Part shown: positions 46,468 to 55,599 of the stretch, one piece after another | Layout: each line of letters opens with the position of its first letter | Numbering within the stretch: position 1 is the first letter of the stretch | Source of the DNA: Novosphingobium kunmingense | Lineage (GTDB): Bacteria; Pseudomonadota; Alphaproteobacteria; Sphingomonadales; Sphingomonadaceae | Reading direction: 5' to 3' | DNA length: 64,000 nucleotides | Assembly: GCF_002813245.1 (NCBI RefSeq) | Contig: NZ_PHUF01000006.1 | Span: forward strand, 124,001-188,000 | Translations under genes and position numbers: made by a program | Notes under the pieces: generated by a model | What the model was told of the DNA's origin: nothing | The model's input: only the letters and a program-made list of their open reading frames with translations | The model's database searches: none

Positions 46468-47832
46468 TCAATGCAGGCTTCGCCGTCCCGTCTTTGTTCT
46501 GGCGAGGGATGCCTGCAGCCGGGCCTCCTCCCTAACTCGGTGCCGGGTGGTCATCTTTACCGCTGTATCGATTCGGCCGGTCAGCCTGCGCAGAGGCGCA
46601 CAGTCCGGATAGGCCCCGGTGAGCATTGCCCGCAGCTTGGAGAGCATGGCGATGACGCCGTCGCTGCTCTCGGCTTCCACTACCAGCGGATCTTCCTTGT
46701 CGAATGCGCCGTAGTAGGCGTCGAGGAACTCGCGCCTGGACATGTCCTCTTCGCGGGTTTCCATGGCCAGCCAACTCTCGAGCGTGCAGCGTAGCGTCTC
46801 GAAGCGGGCGTTGACCGCATAGGGTTTCGACGCCGAGTAGAGCAGCGCCCTGATCATCCGCCCGGCTTCGACATGCGTATCGAGGCCGAAAGTGCCGACG
46901 GGCTTGCGCAGCGCATTCCACCGCGCGCTTGAGGGCACCGTCGTCTTCGAAGACATCTGGTAAACGGTGCCTCTGGCCCGAGAGCGCCGCTTATCTTGCG
47001 GCGTGATCGCCATTGGGCTGTGAAAAGTTTCGTGGCCCGGCACTGAGACACCGGGCCAGGCGTCGGCGGTGACCGGGGGAGAAAGACCATCGATTTTCGC
47101 CATGAGCGAGGCGAAGTCAAGATCGCCGTCGGCCTTCGCTGCGACGAAGAGCGCGCAAGCGTAAGGGCTGTAGATGCCGGGCCACGAGGAGGCCTGCAGA
47201 TGCCACCCATTGCGCGCTGCCCAAGCCCCACGTTCGGGACTGACGACTGCGGCGCTATAGGGCTCGTCGAGCAGGATGACATGGCCGGTGCGCGGATCGT
47301 ACCACTCGGTACCGTGATCCTTGCCCGGCAGTTCGTCCTCCCGGTCCGGCATGGCCGCCCGCGCGCGTCGCCACGAGCACGGCTCTAGACCCGTCGCCTC
47401 CATGAAGCGCAGACTGCGAACGAGTTTGCACAGTTCGCCGCGGGCATAGTCCTGCGACTGGGCAAGGAAGTCGTGGACGAGGTGATCGGGCGTGACGAGC
47501 CGCATCCCGGCGGTAACGCGCCCTTCGCGAAGGCCATCCTTACTGCAGATTTCGGATAGCGGTCGCGAGAGCCGGATTTCGATGGTCTCGCGGCCGGCGC
47601 GATAGGGTTTCCGGTCGTACCAGTAGTAGGTCAGGAACAGGCTATGACCGTCGCCGGTTACATTGTCGTTGCTCCCGAGCATACGGCGCGCATGGTCGAA
47701 GCTCTGATAGCCTGCTTTGCGTGAGGCGAAATCGAGTGCCTCGCGATGCGATATGCCGGCGGTCTTCTTGTGCTGGGTGGCCAGTCGCTTGATGCCGACA
47801 ATCGTGGTCGGACGAATTGCTTCCTTCAACAT
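46468..47832 (-). CDS. DUF5623-like protein
   Basis: A 454-residue protein; AGGAGAACGACC precedes ATG 47832. Begins MLKEAIRPTTIVGIKRLATQ and HREALDFASRKAGYQSFDHA, which I associate with DUF5623 and glyoxalase-related plasmid proteins. The remainder is soluble and without catalytic motifs I know. It stands alone, facing away from the HTH/PIN region. Confidence 0.72.
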   Translation of the reverse strand: MLKEAIRPTTIVGIKRLATQHKKTAGISHREALDFASRKAGYQSFDHARRMLGSNDNVTGDGHSLFLTYYWYDRKPYRAGRETIEIRLSRPLSEICSKDGLREGRVTAGMRLVTPDHLVHDFLAQSQDYARGELCKLVRSLRFMEATGLEPCSWRRARAAMPDREDELPGKDHGTEWYDPRTGHVILLDEPYSAAVVSPERGAWAARNGWHLQASSWPGIYSPYACALFVAAKADGDLDFASLMAKIDGLSPPVTADAWPGVSVPGHETFHSPMAITPQDKRRSRARGTVYQMSSKTTVPSSARWNALRKPVGTFGLDTHVEAGRMIRALLYSASKPYAVNARFETLRCTLESWLAMETREEDMSRREFLDAYYGAFDKEDPLVVEAESSDGVIAMLSKLRAMLTGAYPDCAPLRRLTGRIDTAVKMTTRHRVREEARLQASLARTKTGRRSLH

Positions 47833-48052
47833 GGTCGTTCTCCTGGCCTGCTGGGAAGTGTCACCCGCCGAACACCTCGCAAGCCCGGACAACGTGGTTG
47901 AACGAACAGCGAAAGGACAAGGTAGTGCTGTCGAACAGCTTGGGGAAGGCGGGTGCCGAGCTCCTACCGAGAGCTGAATTCAAGCTACGGCCAACCGTAT
48001 CCAAGTGCAAGACCCCTATTCCATCTGGTTGCCGCAGCTCTCTGACGCGGGG

Positions 48053-48184
48053 CTAGGCAGGCAGCAGGAAATAGCCGCTGGCGGCAGCAACCACCAAGGC
48101 GATCACCACGCGCGCCGTCCATTTGCCGATCTCTTCTACGAACGCGCCGGTGAACCGGTCGATGAGGCGGGGCTCGGTCGCCAT
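48053..48184 (-). CDS. 43-residue single-span membrane peptide
   Basis: ATG 48184 overlaps the stop of the upstream HTH gene (TGATG on the - strand) and opens a 43-codon frame: an amphipathic N-terminus LIDRFTGAFVEEIGKWTA and a transmembrane helix RVVIALVVAAASGYFLLPA. Overlap and codon use argue it is real and coupled to the HTH gene. Small single-span peptides of this kind can be toxins or membrane regulators; no family recognised. Confidence 0.6.
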   Translation of the reverse strand: MATEPRLIDRFTGAFVEEIGKWTARVVIALVVAAASGYFLLPA

Positions 48185-48930
48185 CAATTGCACCCTGTGA
48201 AATAGTCGGCGAGCATCTGCCGCTCATCGACCCTGGCGTCTGCCCACAGCGTCGGGATCGTCCCCGCGGCGGGATTCGAGCGGCGCGAACGCACCGCCAG
48301 AAGCGCGATCATGATCGGCTCACCCCCGTGACTCGATTTGGCCTCGTAGGTACCGGTGAGAATTGCCGCAGCATGCGTGCGCTCGATCCGCTCGGCACAA
48401 GCAAGGACATCGCGCCACAGCGGCCGTACGCGGAAGTCGCGCTCGGGCTTGCGCCCGATTAGCCCGTGGCGTTCGGCCTGGACAAAAGACGCGAGCTCCA
48501 GCCATTCGCGCAGTTCGGCGAGGTCCTCGGCGGCGTCAGGCCCGAGATCGGAATCAAAAAGCAGGCTATGGGTGGCGAGCATCGCCTTGAGCTGCGACTC
48601 GCCGCGGAATGGCGCCACGGCCACCGGCACGCGTCCCTCGGTCCAGGCGAACATCTCGACGAAATTGGCAGCGGCGTCTTCGGCTGTCGGGCGCACGCGC
48701 AAGCGAAGGAATTCATCCTCGGGCTGTCGCAGTGCGACGGCGATTTTGCGGAGCTGCGCTGGGCGCACCCGTACGCCGCGCTCGACGCGCTGCACTGTCG
48801 CAAGCGAGACACGGGCTTCGCTTGCCAACGTCGCCTGCTTCCAGCGGAAGAACAGTCGCTGCAATTTTACGAAATTGGCGATGGCAGCACCATCGAGGAC
48901 AAAAGTCGCTGAGGGATCGATCGTGGTCAT
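48184..48930 (-). CDS. XRE-type helix-turn-helix protein with extra domain
   Basis: A 248-residue protein from ATG 48930; the longer frame to 49215 runs back over the divergent gene and is not supported. Seen: a HTH region FRWKQATLASEARVSLATVQ RVERG-type (residues about 27-50), then a long C-terminal domain with AERHGLIGRKPERDFRVRPL and FTGCN end. No enzyme motif seen. Divergent from the PIN-like gene with 132 bases between, and coupled to a 43-residue membrane peptide. Confidence 0.78.
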   Translation of the reverse strand: MTTIDPSATFVLDGAAIANFVKLQRLFFRWKQATLASEARVSLATVQRVERGVRVRPAQLRKIAVALRQPEDEFLRLRVRPTAEDAAANFVEMFAWTEGRVPVAVAPFRGESQLKAMLATHSLLFDSDLGPDAAEDLAELREWLELASFVQAERHGLIGRKPERDFRVRPLWRDVLACAERIERTHAAAILTGTYEAKSSHGGEPIMIALLAVRSRRSNPAAGTIPTLWADARVDERQMLADYFTGCN

Positions 48931-49062
48931 GGCCGTTAGTATGATGCAGTTTGCCGGTAAATTAGAGAGCGATATGCACGTCAGTTTGGTCACCCAACAC
49001 CCGTCCGAAAAGCAATGCGGGAGCCACCCCGTGCCGGTGAACGGATCGATAAGGACGTCACG

Positions 49063-49912
49063 ATGGCGGTGAACCGTCACGTCATCGATACCAACTATCT
49101 CGGCCACGATGCCTTGGCCGCATTTCTTTGCCGCTCGACCGAAAATCACGCGGTGATCGCGGAGATGACATTGGTCGAAGTGCACAAGAAAGCGGCGGCG
49201 TTTCAGGCGCGCCAACTCCTCAAAATCCTATGTCGGCACCCGCGCCAGGTTATCATTCTACGCAGCACGTTCGATCTCTATCGCGATCGGGGTGACAGCA
49301 AGGGGCTGGTCAATCGCCTCATCGAGCCGAAACAGACCGGGTCATTCGGCGAATATTGCCGCACGGTGATTGACGTTGCCGATGACGAGCATGTCGATGC
49401 GCACTTCGCGCTGATGGAGGAGCAGTCGCGCGCAGGTCGCCGACCTGCAAGCATCGGTTGGCAACATCCTCAACCTATTCCAGCGCTGTGCGACGATCTT
49501 CGACCGTGGTGAGCTCGACAGGTTGCGTAAGCGGATCCCCTATTCGGAAGCGTTGCAACGCAAGCTCATCCACCTCAGCATGGACATCCACAAAGTGTTG
49601 CTGCGGTCACTCAACATCGAGCAGCGCTTCCATCCCAAGACGATGCCATGCGCGCTCAACACGTTTGTGTTCCGCTACGCACTTTGCGTGGTGATCTTTC
49701 TGACACGCTGGATCCGTCACGGCGAGGCCAAAGAGATTCGGCAAGAGCGGCTCGTCAACCACGTGATGGATTTGAAGACGGCGGCGGTCGCGACGTTCTT
49801 TGACGGGCTTAAGACGCATGACGAAATGCCCAAGGATGTCCATGCCGAGGCGAAATATGTGCTATCAGCGATCGGCGCCTATACCAATTGCGGCAAAGGC
49901 GGATGGCGATGA
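49063..49912 (+). pseudogene. PIN-like nuclease gene with a frameshift
   Basis: ATG 49063 (AAGGA upstream) begins MAVNRHVIDTNYLGHDALAA, a PIN-type first Asp motif, and runs in one frame to about 49430. There coding shifts to the next frame within TCGCGCGCAGG, continuing VADLQASVGNILNLFQRCAT and on to the stop at 49912, with SMDIHKVLLRSLNIEQRF and FVFRYALCVVIFLTRW. The two halves together give about 282 residues. The shift sits in a CGCGCG run, so a real mutation, slippage or a sequencing error are all possible. Confidence 0.65.
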
Positions 49913-50058
49913 CGTACGGCGCGTCGATCTCTAATGCGGCCCTCACGCGTTGGCGGGCTAAGGCGAGCCTGCCCATTCTGAACTTGGATGGACCGAGGCC
50001 CGAGCATTGGGGGCTTCTGCGCGCCGACATTGTGCGTTTGGCGACCTCGGCAAACTAA
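49909..50058 (+). CDS. 49-residue peptide coupled to the PIN-like gene
   Basis: ATG 49909 overlaps the PIN-like stop (ATGA) and encodes MTYGASISNAALTRWRAKAS and a short tail ending LATSAN at 50058. It ends 4 bases before the convergent helicase stop. Overlap suggests it is real; no family recognised. Confidence 0.5.
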   Translation: MTYGASISNAALTRWRAKASLPILNLDGPRPEHWGLLRADIVRLATSAN

Positions 50059-50062
50059 ACCC

Positions 50063-53000
50063 TCAACCATCTCCATCTAGATCATCTGGGTCGGTGAAGC
50101 TGGCGACGAGATCGGCATGCCGGATTCGCTCCAGAGTGTCATCGAAGCCCTCGTTGGAATTGCCCGGCTGAATATGCTGGCGGATGGCATCATAATGTTT
50201 GCGGGCGGCAACGCGCGAGACTGATCGTGTCAAATGGAGGCGCACGGCTAGACTGTCAGGGCTGTCGCAGCCTTCGCGGACGATACCGCTTAGCGTGGCC
50301 AAAACCAAAGGGACGGGCGTCTCGTCTTCCGCGGCGCGCAGCCGCGCCGCAAGCAGGCGTCCGGGAAGGCCTGTTAGGAACGCAAGATCGGGCACGAGCC
50401 GCGACGCGAAATTGCGAGCATTTTTGCACTGCTTGAGATTGGTCGTGCCCCCGAGAAATACCTTCTCGAGTTCGCACAGCGGCACCCCGGACATCCATAT
50501 CGGCCATAGCTTGCGCAGCCAGAACAACGCATGCTTTCCGCGCGCCTCGTTATCGGCCAGGCTTTTGTAAGGTGTACCGAACATCTCCTCCAGGCTTTCG
50601 GGCCGAATCAGGCTGAGCAACAGGCTCGGATGCGCGTCGAGCCAGTCGAGCAACGCCACCACGACCTCGAGAGCTGTACCTGAAAAGGCGCCAGCGTCGA
50701 GCCGGTCAACGATCTGCTGCAGCAAGGCTACGGAGAGTCCTGTTGCGCCAGACACCTGCTCGATCCAGCGGTCAGGTTCGGGGAGATCAAGAGTAGCTCG
50801 CGCGGCGAGCGCCGAGGCGACCCTCGTGCTCAGCCAGTCGGCGTCGGCGGCGACAATCGCGCGGTAGGCGCTGAAGCTCCTGTTCAGCAACGCCGCAGCC
50901 GGATCGGATTCGGCACCCGCGACGGCCAACGGCAGCTTGCTCAGGAGATAGGCCGAGGCGCCCGTTTGAGTGATGCCGTCGTGAATGCGGTCGAGCACCG
51001 CTTTTAATGGGTCCTCGATCACGAGGCATTGGTCGGCCTGCTCGAAGATCGCTTGCAGGTCCATCCAATGGCCGTTGATCTGGTTGTTCTGGTCGTCGAA
51101 GTCGATGACCTTGCTCGGCACTAGCAAGACGAAACCTTGTGCGCCTTCGCCGGCACGTCCGGCTCGCCCTGCGGCGTTCAGCAGCTCGTGCGCTTCGAGC
51201 TTCTGCATCTTATCGGCCTGAGGGTCGAAGCGGCTATCGCCGGAGATAATGACGACTTCGCTGGGCAGGTTCATACCTTGTGCAAGCGTCGAGGTTGCGA
51301 ATAGCGTTTTGACCCCGTCCGGACGGCGAAACAGGCTTTCGTGCAGCTCGCGTTCCTCGCGCAGCAGCAGTGCATGATGGCTGGCGGCCCCTGTCCGCAA
51401 TGTCCCGTCCGAAGCAAGCTTCATGTAGCAGTAGCCAGCGCCGCCCATTTCCTCCTCGGCGAGTTTCCGCCATTTCTGCTCATCCTCGTTGAGCGCGATT
51501 TGGGTAGCGGAAACGCGCGCAGGATAGCCTTTGACGCAGCTTTCGCAAAAGACAGTAGTCTGCACGAATACCAATGTCTTCATACCTGCGCTGGCCGCGG
51601 CGGCAGCGATTGCGGCGCTAGTCTCGTTGCCGTTGGGGGTTAGATACCAATTGCCTCCCCAAGCCCTGCCGCTCGACAGCAGCTTGCCATCAGCGAGCAA
51701 TTGCAGCAGCGCATAGTCGCTGCGGTCGGTCGTCGACCATGTTTGAAGCAGGCTGAACAGACCGAAGGGCTGTGCGAGCAGCGCGTTCTTTATCCCGACC
51801 GGCGGCAAGTCATGATCCGGATAGTCGATGCGCGCTTGGGCAAGGGTGGTTTTGAGCGCAGTGATTTGCTCAGCAGGGTAGACGACGCAGCCACGCACCT
51901 GCCTTGTCGGTTTCCAGCTCAAGTCAAGTGTCAGGCATTGGCGTCCGGTCAGGAAGGCGACCCATCCGGCGATCTCCTGTGTGTTCTTCATCATGGCCGA
52001 GAGGAGCAACAGATCGGCCGCAGGCGCCACACGGGTCAGGTTGAGGATGGAGAGCATCGCATCGAGGCCGCGTCGGCTGCGGTCGTCCTCGCGGGGGTGA
52101 AGCAAATGGCATTCGTCGAAGACGATAAGGCCCAGATCGGCGAAGGCGTCTGGATCGACCGACAGCAACATCAGGCAACGCTCGGGTGTCATGACCGTGA
52201 CTTCGCCGAGCATGACGACATCGCCGATACCGACATCCTCGTCGACATCCGCGAGAATGCTGTAGTCTTGGAAAGTGCCCTTGAGTGCACGTTGAGTCTG
52301 TCCAACCAAGGCATGGGTGGGTGCGAGAAAGATGACACGCTCGCCACGAAGCAGCGCGGTTGCGATCTTGAGCTCGGCAAGCGTCGACTTGCCGCCTCCG
52401 GTCGGAAAGCTAATCGCAGACGACACGCCTTGCTCGAGATAGCCCTTTCCGATCGCTTCGCGGTGATTGCGCCAGAGATAAGGGCGCTGACGAGCCATGC
52501 GGCGTAGCGTCTGCCACCAACCGTTTTCGTCAACCCCACTTGGCGTCGGGATACGGCCGAGCGCCGTACTAAGAAGGTCACCCTCAAGCCCGAGCAGCAA
52601 ATTGGCGAGATGCAATGGACCGGGATAGAGGCTTAGCAGCGTCTCCCCCGCCACACCGGCACCATCAATAGGTTCGCTCGCCAATCCTCGCACTTGCGCG
52701 AAAAGCTCGCTCGCGGGCACAACACCGCCGGCCTCCGGGGCGAGATCGACGCGCAGACGCAACTGCCGGGCGAGGTTGGTTACCCCGCGCAAAAGCAGCA
52801 ATCGGAGCGCATCGAGCGCCCGCAAGCCAAGATCGTCGCCGTCGGTATCGATTTCCGGTTCATCGGCGGCGACAATCTCGCCGAGCCGCCCTTGCGCCAA
52901 GCTACGAATCGCTAGGAGTAGCGCTCGTTCGATCGGACCGGCATCGGCTGCAGGCACGATCCGCTTGGCGGCTTCGGAGGCGTCTGCATGGGCTTCCGCC

Positions 53001-53374
53001 AGAAGAAACAGTAAGGTTGCGCAGACGTCGGAGCTTACCGCCGCCATGCCAACATTGCTTGTCGTTTGCGCGCTGCGGAAAGCCAGCGAGACACCCTGAT
53101 GTGCCGAGGCTGCGACGAAGGCGGCTGCAGCGCGGTTCTCCCGGTCGGGCAGCAAGGCAGCATAGGTCTCATGCGCCGCAGCGATCCGGCGCAGCTCTGT
53201 AACGGTTGAGACAATCGCTTCGTCCTCGGCGTCCGCTGGCGCGCCGCGCAACCGAATGCGTGCCGAGACGATATCGGCAAAGGCTTCGGTTAGCTTCTTT
53301 GGAAGATTGTCGAGGTCGAGCCCTTCGAGCGGCGGCGCCGCTCGGATCAGCGCTGCGGTGGTCGGATCAAACAT
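50063..53374 (-). CDS. Ski2-like DExH helicase, Hachiman HamB-like
   Basis: A 1103-residue superfamily 2 helicase. After a helical N-terminal 300 residues: ISFPTGGGKSTLAELK (Walker A, about 322-331), FLAPTHALVGQT (Ia), IVFDECHLLHPRED (DExH, about 418-428), LLLSAMMKN (III), FATSTLAQGMNLPSEVVII (V) and LLNAAGRAGRAGEG (VI). It overlaps the 3' end of a putative nuclease gene by 8 bases. A helicase plus small nuclease in one operon matches the Hachiman (HamA/HamB) defence layout; that assignment is inference from motifs and gene order. Confidence 0.82.
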   Translation of the reverse strand: MFDPTTAALIRAAPPLEGLDLDNLPKKLTEAFADIVSARIRLRGAPADAEDEAIVSTVTELRRIAAAHETYAALLPDRENRAAAAFVAASAHQGVSLAFRSAQTTSNVGMAAVSSDVCATLLFLLAEAHADASEAAKRIVPAADAGPIERALLLAIRSLAQGRLGEIVAADEPEIDTDGDDLGLRALDALRLLLLRGVTNLARQLRLRVDLAPEAGGVVPASELFAQVRGLASEPIDGAGVAGETLLSLYPGPLHLANLLLGLEGDLLSTALGRIPTPSGVDENGWWQTLRRMARQRPYLWRNHREAIGKGYLEQGVSSAISFPTGGGKSTLAELKIATALLRGERVIFLAPTHALVGQTQRALKGTFQDYSILADVDEDVGIGDVVMLGEVTVMTPERCLMLLSVDPDAFADLGLIVFDECHLLHPREDDRSRRGLDAMLSILNLTRVAPAADLLLLSAMMKNTQEIAGWVAFLTGRQCLTLDLSWKPTRQVRGCVVYPAEQITALKTTLAQARIDYPDHDLPPVGIKNALLAQPFGLFSLLQTWSTTDRSDYALLQLLADGKLLSSGRAWGGNWYLTPNGNETSAAIAAAAASAGMKTLVFVQTTVFCESCVKGYPARVSATQIALNEDEQKWRKLAEEEMGGAGYCYMKLASDGTLRTGAASHHALLLREERELHESLFRRPDGVKTLFATSTLAQGMNLPSEVVIISGDSRFDPQADKMQKLEAHELLNAAGRAGRAGEGAQGFVLLVPSKVIDFDDQNNQINGHWMDLQAIFEQADQCLVIEDPLKAVLDRIHDGITQTGASAYLLSKLPLAVAGAESDPAAALLNRSFSAYRAIVAADADWLSTRVASALAARATLDLPEPDRWIEQVSGATGLSVALLQQIVDRLDAGAFSGTALEVVVALLDWLDAHPSLLLSLIRPESLEEMFGTPYKSLADNEARGKHALFWLRKLWPIWMSGVPLCELEKVFLGGTTNLKQCKNARNFASRLVPDLAFLTGLPGRLLAARLRAAEDETPVPLVLATLSGIVREGCDSPDSLAVRLHLTRSVSRVAARKHYDAIRQHIQPGNSNEGFDDTLERIRHADLVASFTDPDDLDGDG

Positions 53375-54188
53375 GGGCGATCACCTTGATCTTACTAATC
53401 ACCCGTGCAGAGAAATCGGCCATCCAATCGCGAAGCGCCGGTAGATGGATGGTATCTGCGCGACGACGCGCGACTGCACCCGGTGCGCTTTCATCAAATC
53501 CCTTGAACAGCTTGGCACGCGCTGAAGCATCATTGTGTGTGTCGCCGATCGTAATGCTTACGCGGTAGCGCCGGGCATCGTGCCAGAGAGTGTTGGCGAT
53601 GGCGGAATCGAGGTCGAATTCAGGGTCGGCGGCGGCGCGCGCGTCGAGCATGCCGCTCACTTCCTGGCTGAGTTCATTCAGCCGTTCGCCTTTTTCCAAG
53701 GCGATGATGCCTGGCCAGACATCGTCGCGGATCGTGTCACGTGCGTTGTCGGTAGCCTTGTCCTCAAAGACGACGACCGCAGTGATCGCGGTACCGGCTT
53801 CGTTGAGTTCCAGTTGCATCCCGTCAAAGCCCTTATCGGCCTTGCGGATGTGCGGCATGCGCGTGAGCGAGGCCGACGGCTGCTGATGGGCCGCAATCCA
53901 CGAGATCGCCTGGAACAGCCAACCGTCCCGGTGCCAAGGATCAACCCCCTCCGCGAGCGTCAGCTGCTTGACAGCAGCATTGGCCTGCTCGGCATTAGCG
54001 ACCGGTCCTGGTACGCCTGCGCCGCTCAAGATCTTCGTGACATGACGATATTGGCCGAGCACGATGCGTGCAACGCGCTCGGCGAGCACTTCCTCATCTT
54101 CTATAGTCCATGCCCAGCCATAGCAGAGCTCGCCGTGATCAATCGGAACAAGCGTCAGGGTCATGAGCGAGATCCCAACAATGCGCAA
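53367..54188 (-). CDS. Putative HamA/DUF1837-like PD-(D/E)xK nuclease
   Basis: A 273-residue protein; ATG 54188 has AAGGA at suitable distance, ATG 54164 is an alternative. The middle shows KGFDGMQLELNEAG and, after a strand, VVVFEDKATDNARDTI: an Asp (about 122), Glu (141/142) and Lys (144) spaced as in PD-(D/E)xK nucleases and like the DUF1837 effector of Hachiman and AbpAB systems. Overlaps the helicase gene, so one operon. Remote resemblance only; confirmation needs profile search. Confidence 0.65.
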   Translation of the reverse strand: MRIVGISLMTLTLVPIDHGELCYGWAWTIEDEEVLAERVARIVLGQYRHVTKILSGAGVPGPVANAEQANAAVKQLTLAEGVDPWHRDGWLFQAISWIAAHQQPSASLTRMPHIRKADKGFDGMQLELNEAGTAITAVVVFEDKATDNARDTIRDDVWPGIIALEKGERLNELSQEVSGMLDARAAADPEFDLDSAIANTLWHDARRYRVSITIGDTHNDASARAKLFKGFDESAPGAVARRRADTIHLPALRDWMADFSARVISKIKVIAHV

Positions 54189-54531
54189 TCCTTCAGGAGT
54201 TCAGACGATTCGATGGCAGCGCTCACGCGATGCTCCACGAATACAGCACCGAGACAGCAAGCACGTATTTTTTTCGCCTTATGCGAGCAAGAAATAGATT
54301 GCTTCTATGCAGCTTCGCGGTTGCCACTCGCCCCCCCGCCCGGTTGGTCGACCCTATCACGCAAGCAAGAAGGGAGCGACAATCGATCGCGAAGACACAG
54401 CTGCGAGCGGTTCGGACGCCCCCTGCGGGCAGAGCCCGCAGCTTCGGCCTGACGGCCGGGAGGGAAGGGGGTGGGAAGAGAGTGACCGGACAAGGGGTTC
54501 GGTCGCAATCAATCCTACCAGGAGACAGTCC
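54189..54531. promoter_or_regulatory. Divergent promoter region, nuclease-helicase operon and DUF736 gene
   Basis: No convincing gene. It contains an AT-rich patch (54262-54300) suited to promoters and a GGGNAGGG motif at 54462-54469, then AGGAGACAGTCC just before the DUF736 start. Confidence 0.45.
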
Positions 54532-55068
54532 ATGAACATCGGTGAAATCCGCAAGAACGCCAACGGCCAGCTGATCGGCTCCGTCGAAACGCTCACCATC
54601 ACCCGCACCATCGGCCTCCGGCCCGTGACCTCCAGCAACCCGCGCGCGCCCAAGTACGAGATCGTCGCGCTCAACGACCAGCGCCGCTGGGTGATCGTCG
54701 GCGCGCTGTTCGAACTGTCCTCGAACTCCACCGGCGAGAGCTTCTACCAGGGCAAGATCGACGATCCGTCGATGGCGCAGCCGCTCTACATCGCCGCTTT
54801 CCCGCGTGAGGACGGCACGATGGCGGTGGCCTGGCAGCGTCCGCGCCGTCGCAGCAGCCAGCTCGGCTCGGCCGAATACGGCGAGAACGACATGTTCGGT
54901 GCTGACGACGTGGCCGGCAACGACCGCGGCGGCGAGCACGCCGGCGAAGCTCGCCACGACGATGGCCTCGGCGACAGCACCGCGACACCTCCGGGCAAGC
55001 GCGGCCGCGCGCAGGCCAAGGACGGCGCGGAACACGAAGGCGCGCTGCCGCCCCTCGTCGACGCCTGA
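54532..55068 (+). CDS. DUF736 family protein
   Basis: A 178-residue protein with AGGAG before ATG 54532. Begins MNIGEIRKNANGQLIGSVET and contains PKYEIVALNDQRRWVIVGAL, PLYIAAFPREDGTMAVAWQR, the DUF736 core; the C-terminal 70 residues are an acidic, Gly/Asp-rich tail. Function unknown; widespread on conjugative alphaproteobacterial plasmids. Followed by three strong hairpins. Confidence 0.9.
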   Translation: MNIGEIRKNANGQLIGSVETLTITRTIGLRPVTSSNPRAPKYEIVALNDQRRWVIVGALFELSSNSTGESFYQGKIDDPSMAQPLYIAAFPREDGTMAVAWQRPRRRSSQLGSAEYGENDMFGADDVAGNDRGGEHAGEARHDDGLGDSTATPPGKRGRAQAKDGAEHEGALPPLVDA

Positions 55069-55087
55069 TCGTCCAACCACTCCACCG

Positions 55088-55191
55088 ACGGGGACCCACT
55101 CGCGGGTCCCCGTCCCCGTGCAAGGCCGCGCAATCGCCCCCCGCGCGGCCTGAGGCGGAACGCCGGCCTGCCCCCCGCCCGGCGTTCCGCC
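55088..55191 (+). terminator. Three tandem hairpins, last one terminator-like
   Basis: Perfect stems: 10 bp (ACGGGGACCC 55088-55097 with 55104-55113), 9 bp (AGGCCGCGC 55123-55131 with 55143-55151) and 12 bp (GGCGGAACGCCG 55154-55165 with 55180-55191). The third is followed by ACTTTATTT, fitting rho-independent termination after DUF736. Confidence 0.7.
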
Positions 55192-55226
55192 ACTTTATTT
55201 GCCTGGGGCACTCTGGAGATCCCGAC

Positions 55227-55583
55227 ATGTTGACCGACAGCGACCGTTTCGCCTTCGAGACGCGGCGCCATCACGCCTTCGCGAGCACCGGAAATGCCTA
55301 TGACGCCTCGCAGTGCGACGAAGCGATTAGGACCGGTGACACCCTGATCGTACTGACCGAGCAGGTAGTGGCGATCGCCATGACCTGGCCTTTCGCGGTG
55401 ACCGAGACCTGCGGCAAACTTCATGCCCTGGCGCCGCCGAAACCCGGCGAAGACCTCGCCGCGCTTGCGAGATCGCTTCACGTGCGCGCCGCCGACTTCC
55501 GACACGCCGCTGACCTTGCCCGCCGTCTGGGATTTCCGCTCGATCCGCAGCTCATCCCGCTGCTGGACATGCCTGCCGAGTGA
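55227..55583 (+). CDS. Conserved plasmid protein of unknown function
   Basis: A 118-residue soluble protein. Contains SDRFAFETRRHHAFASTGNA and LARSLHVRAADFRHAADLAR. TCTGGAGATC precedes ATG 55227. No family recognised. Confidence 0.7.
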   Translation: MLTDSDRFAFETRRHHAFASTGNAYDASQCDEAIRTGDTLIVLTEQVVAIAMTWPFAVTETCGKLHALAPPKPGEDLAALARSLHVRAADFRHAADLARRLGFPLDPQLIPLLDMPAE

Positions 55584-55599
55584 CGCAGTCCTGCTGGCC

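Noticed and set aside
47985..48227. 80-codon - strand frame over the 43-residue membrane peptide gene
   Set aside because: Arg/Pro-rich, no start signal; the overlapping 43-codon frame with the coupled ATG and transmembrane helix is better supported.
54230..54535. 101-codon + strand frame between the nuclease and DUF736 genes
   Set aside because: Low-complexity Arg/Gly/Thr-rich translation, no ribosome-binding site, runs through the DUF736 start.
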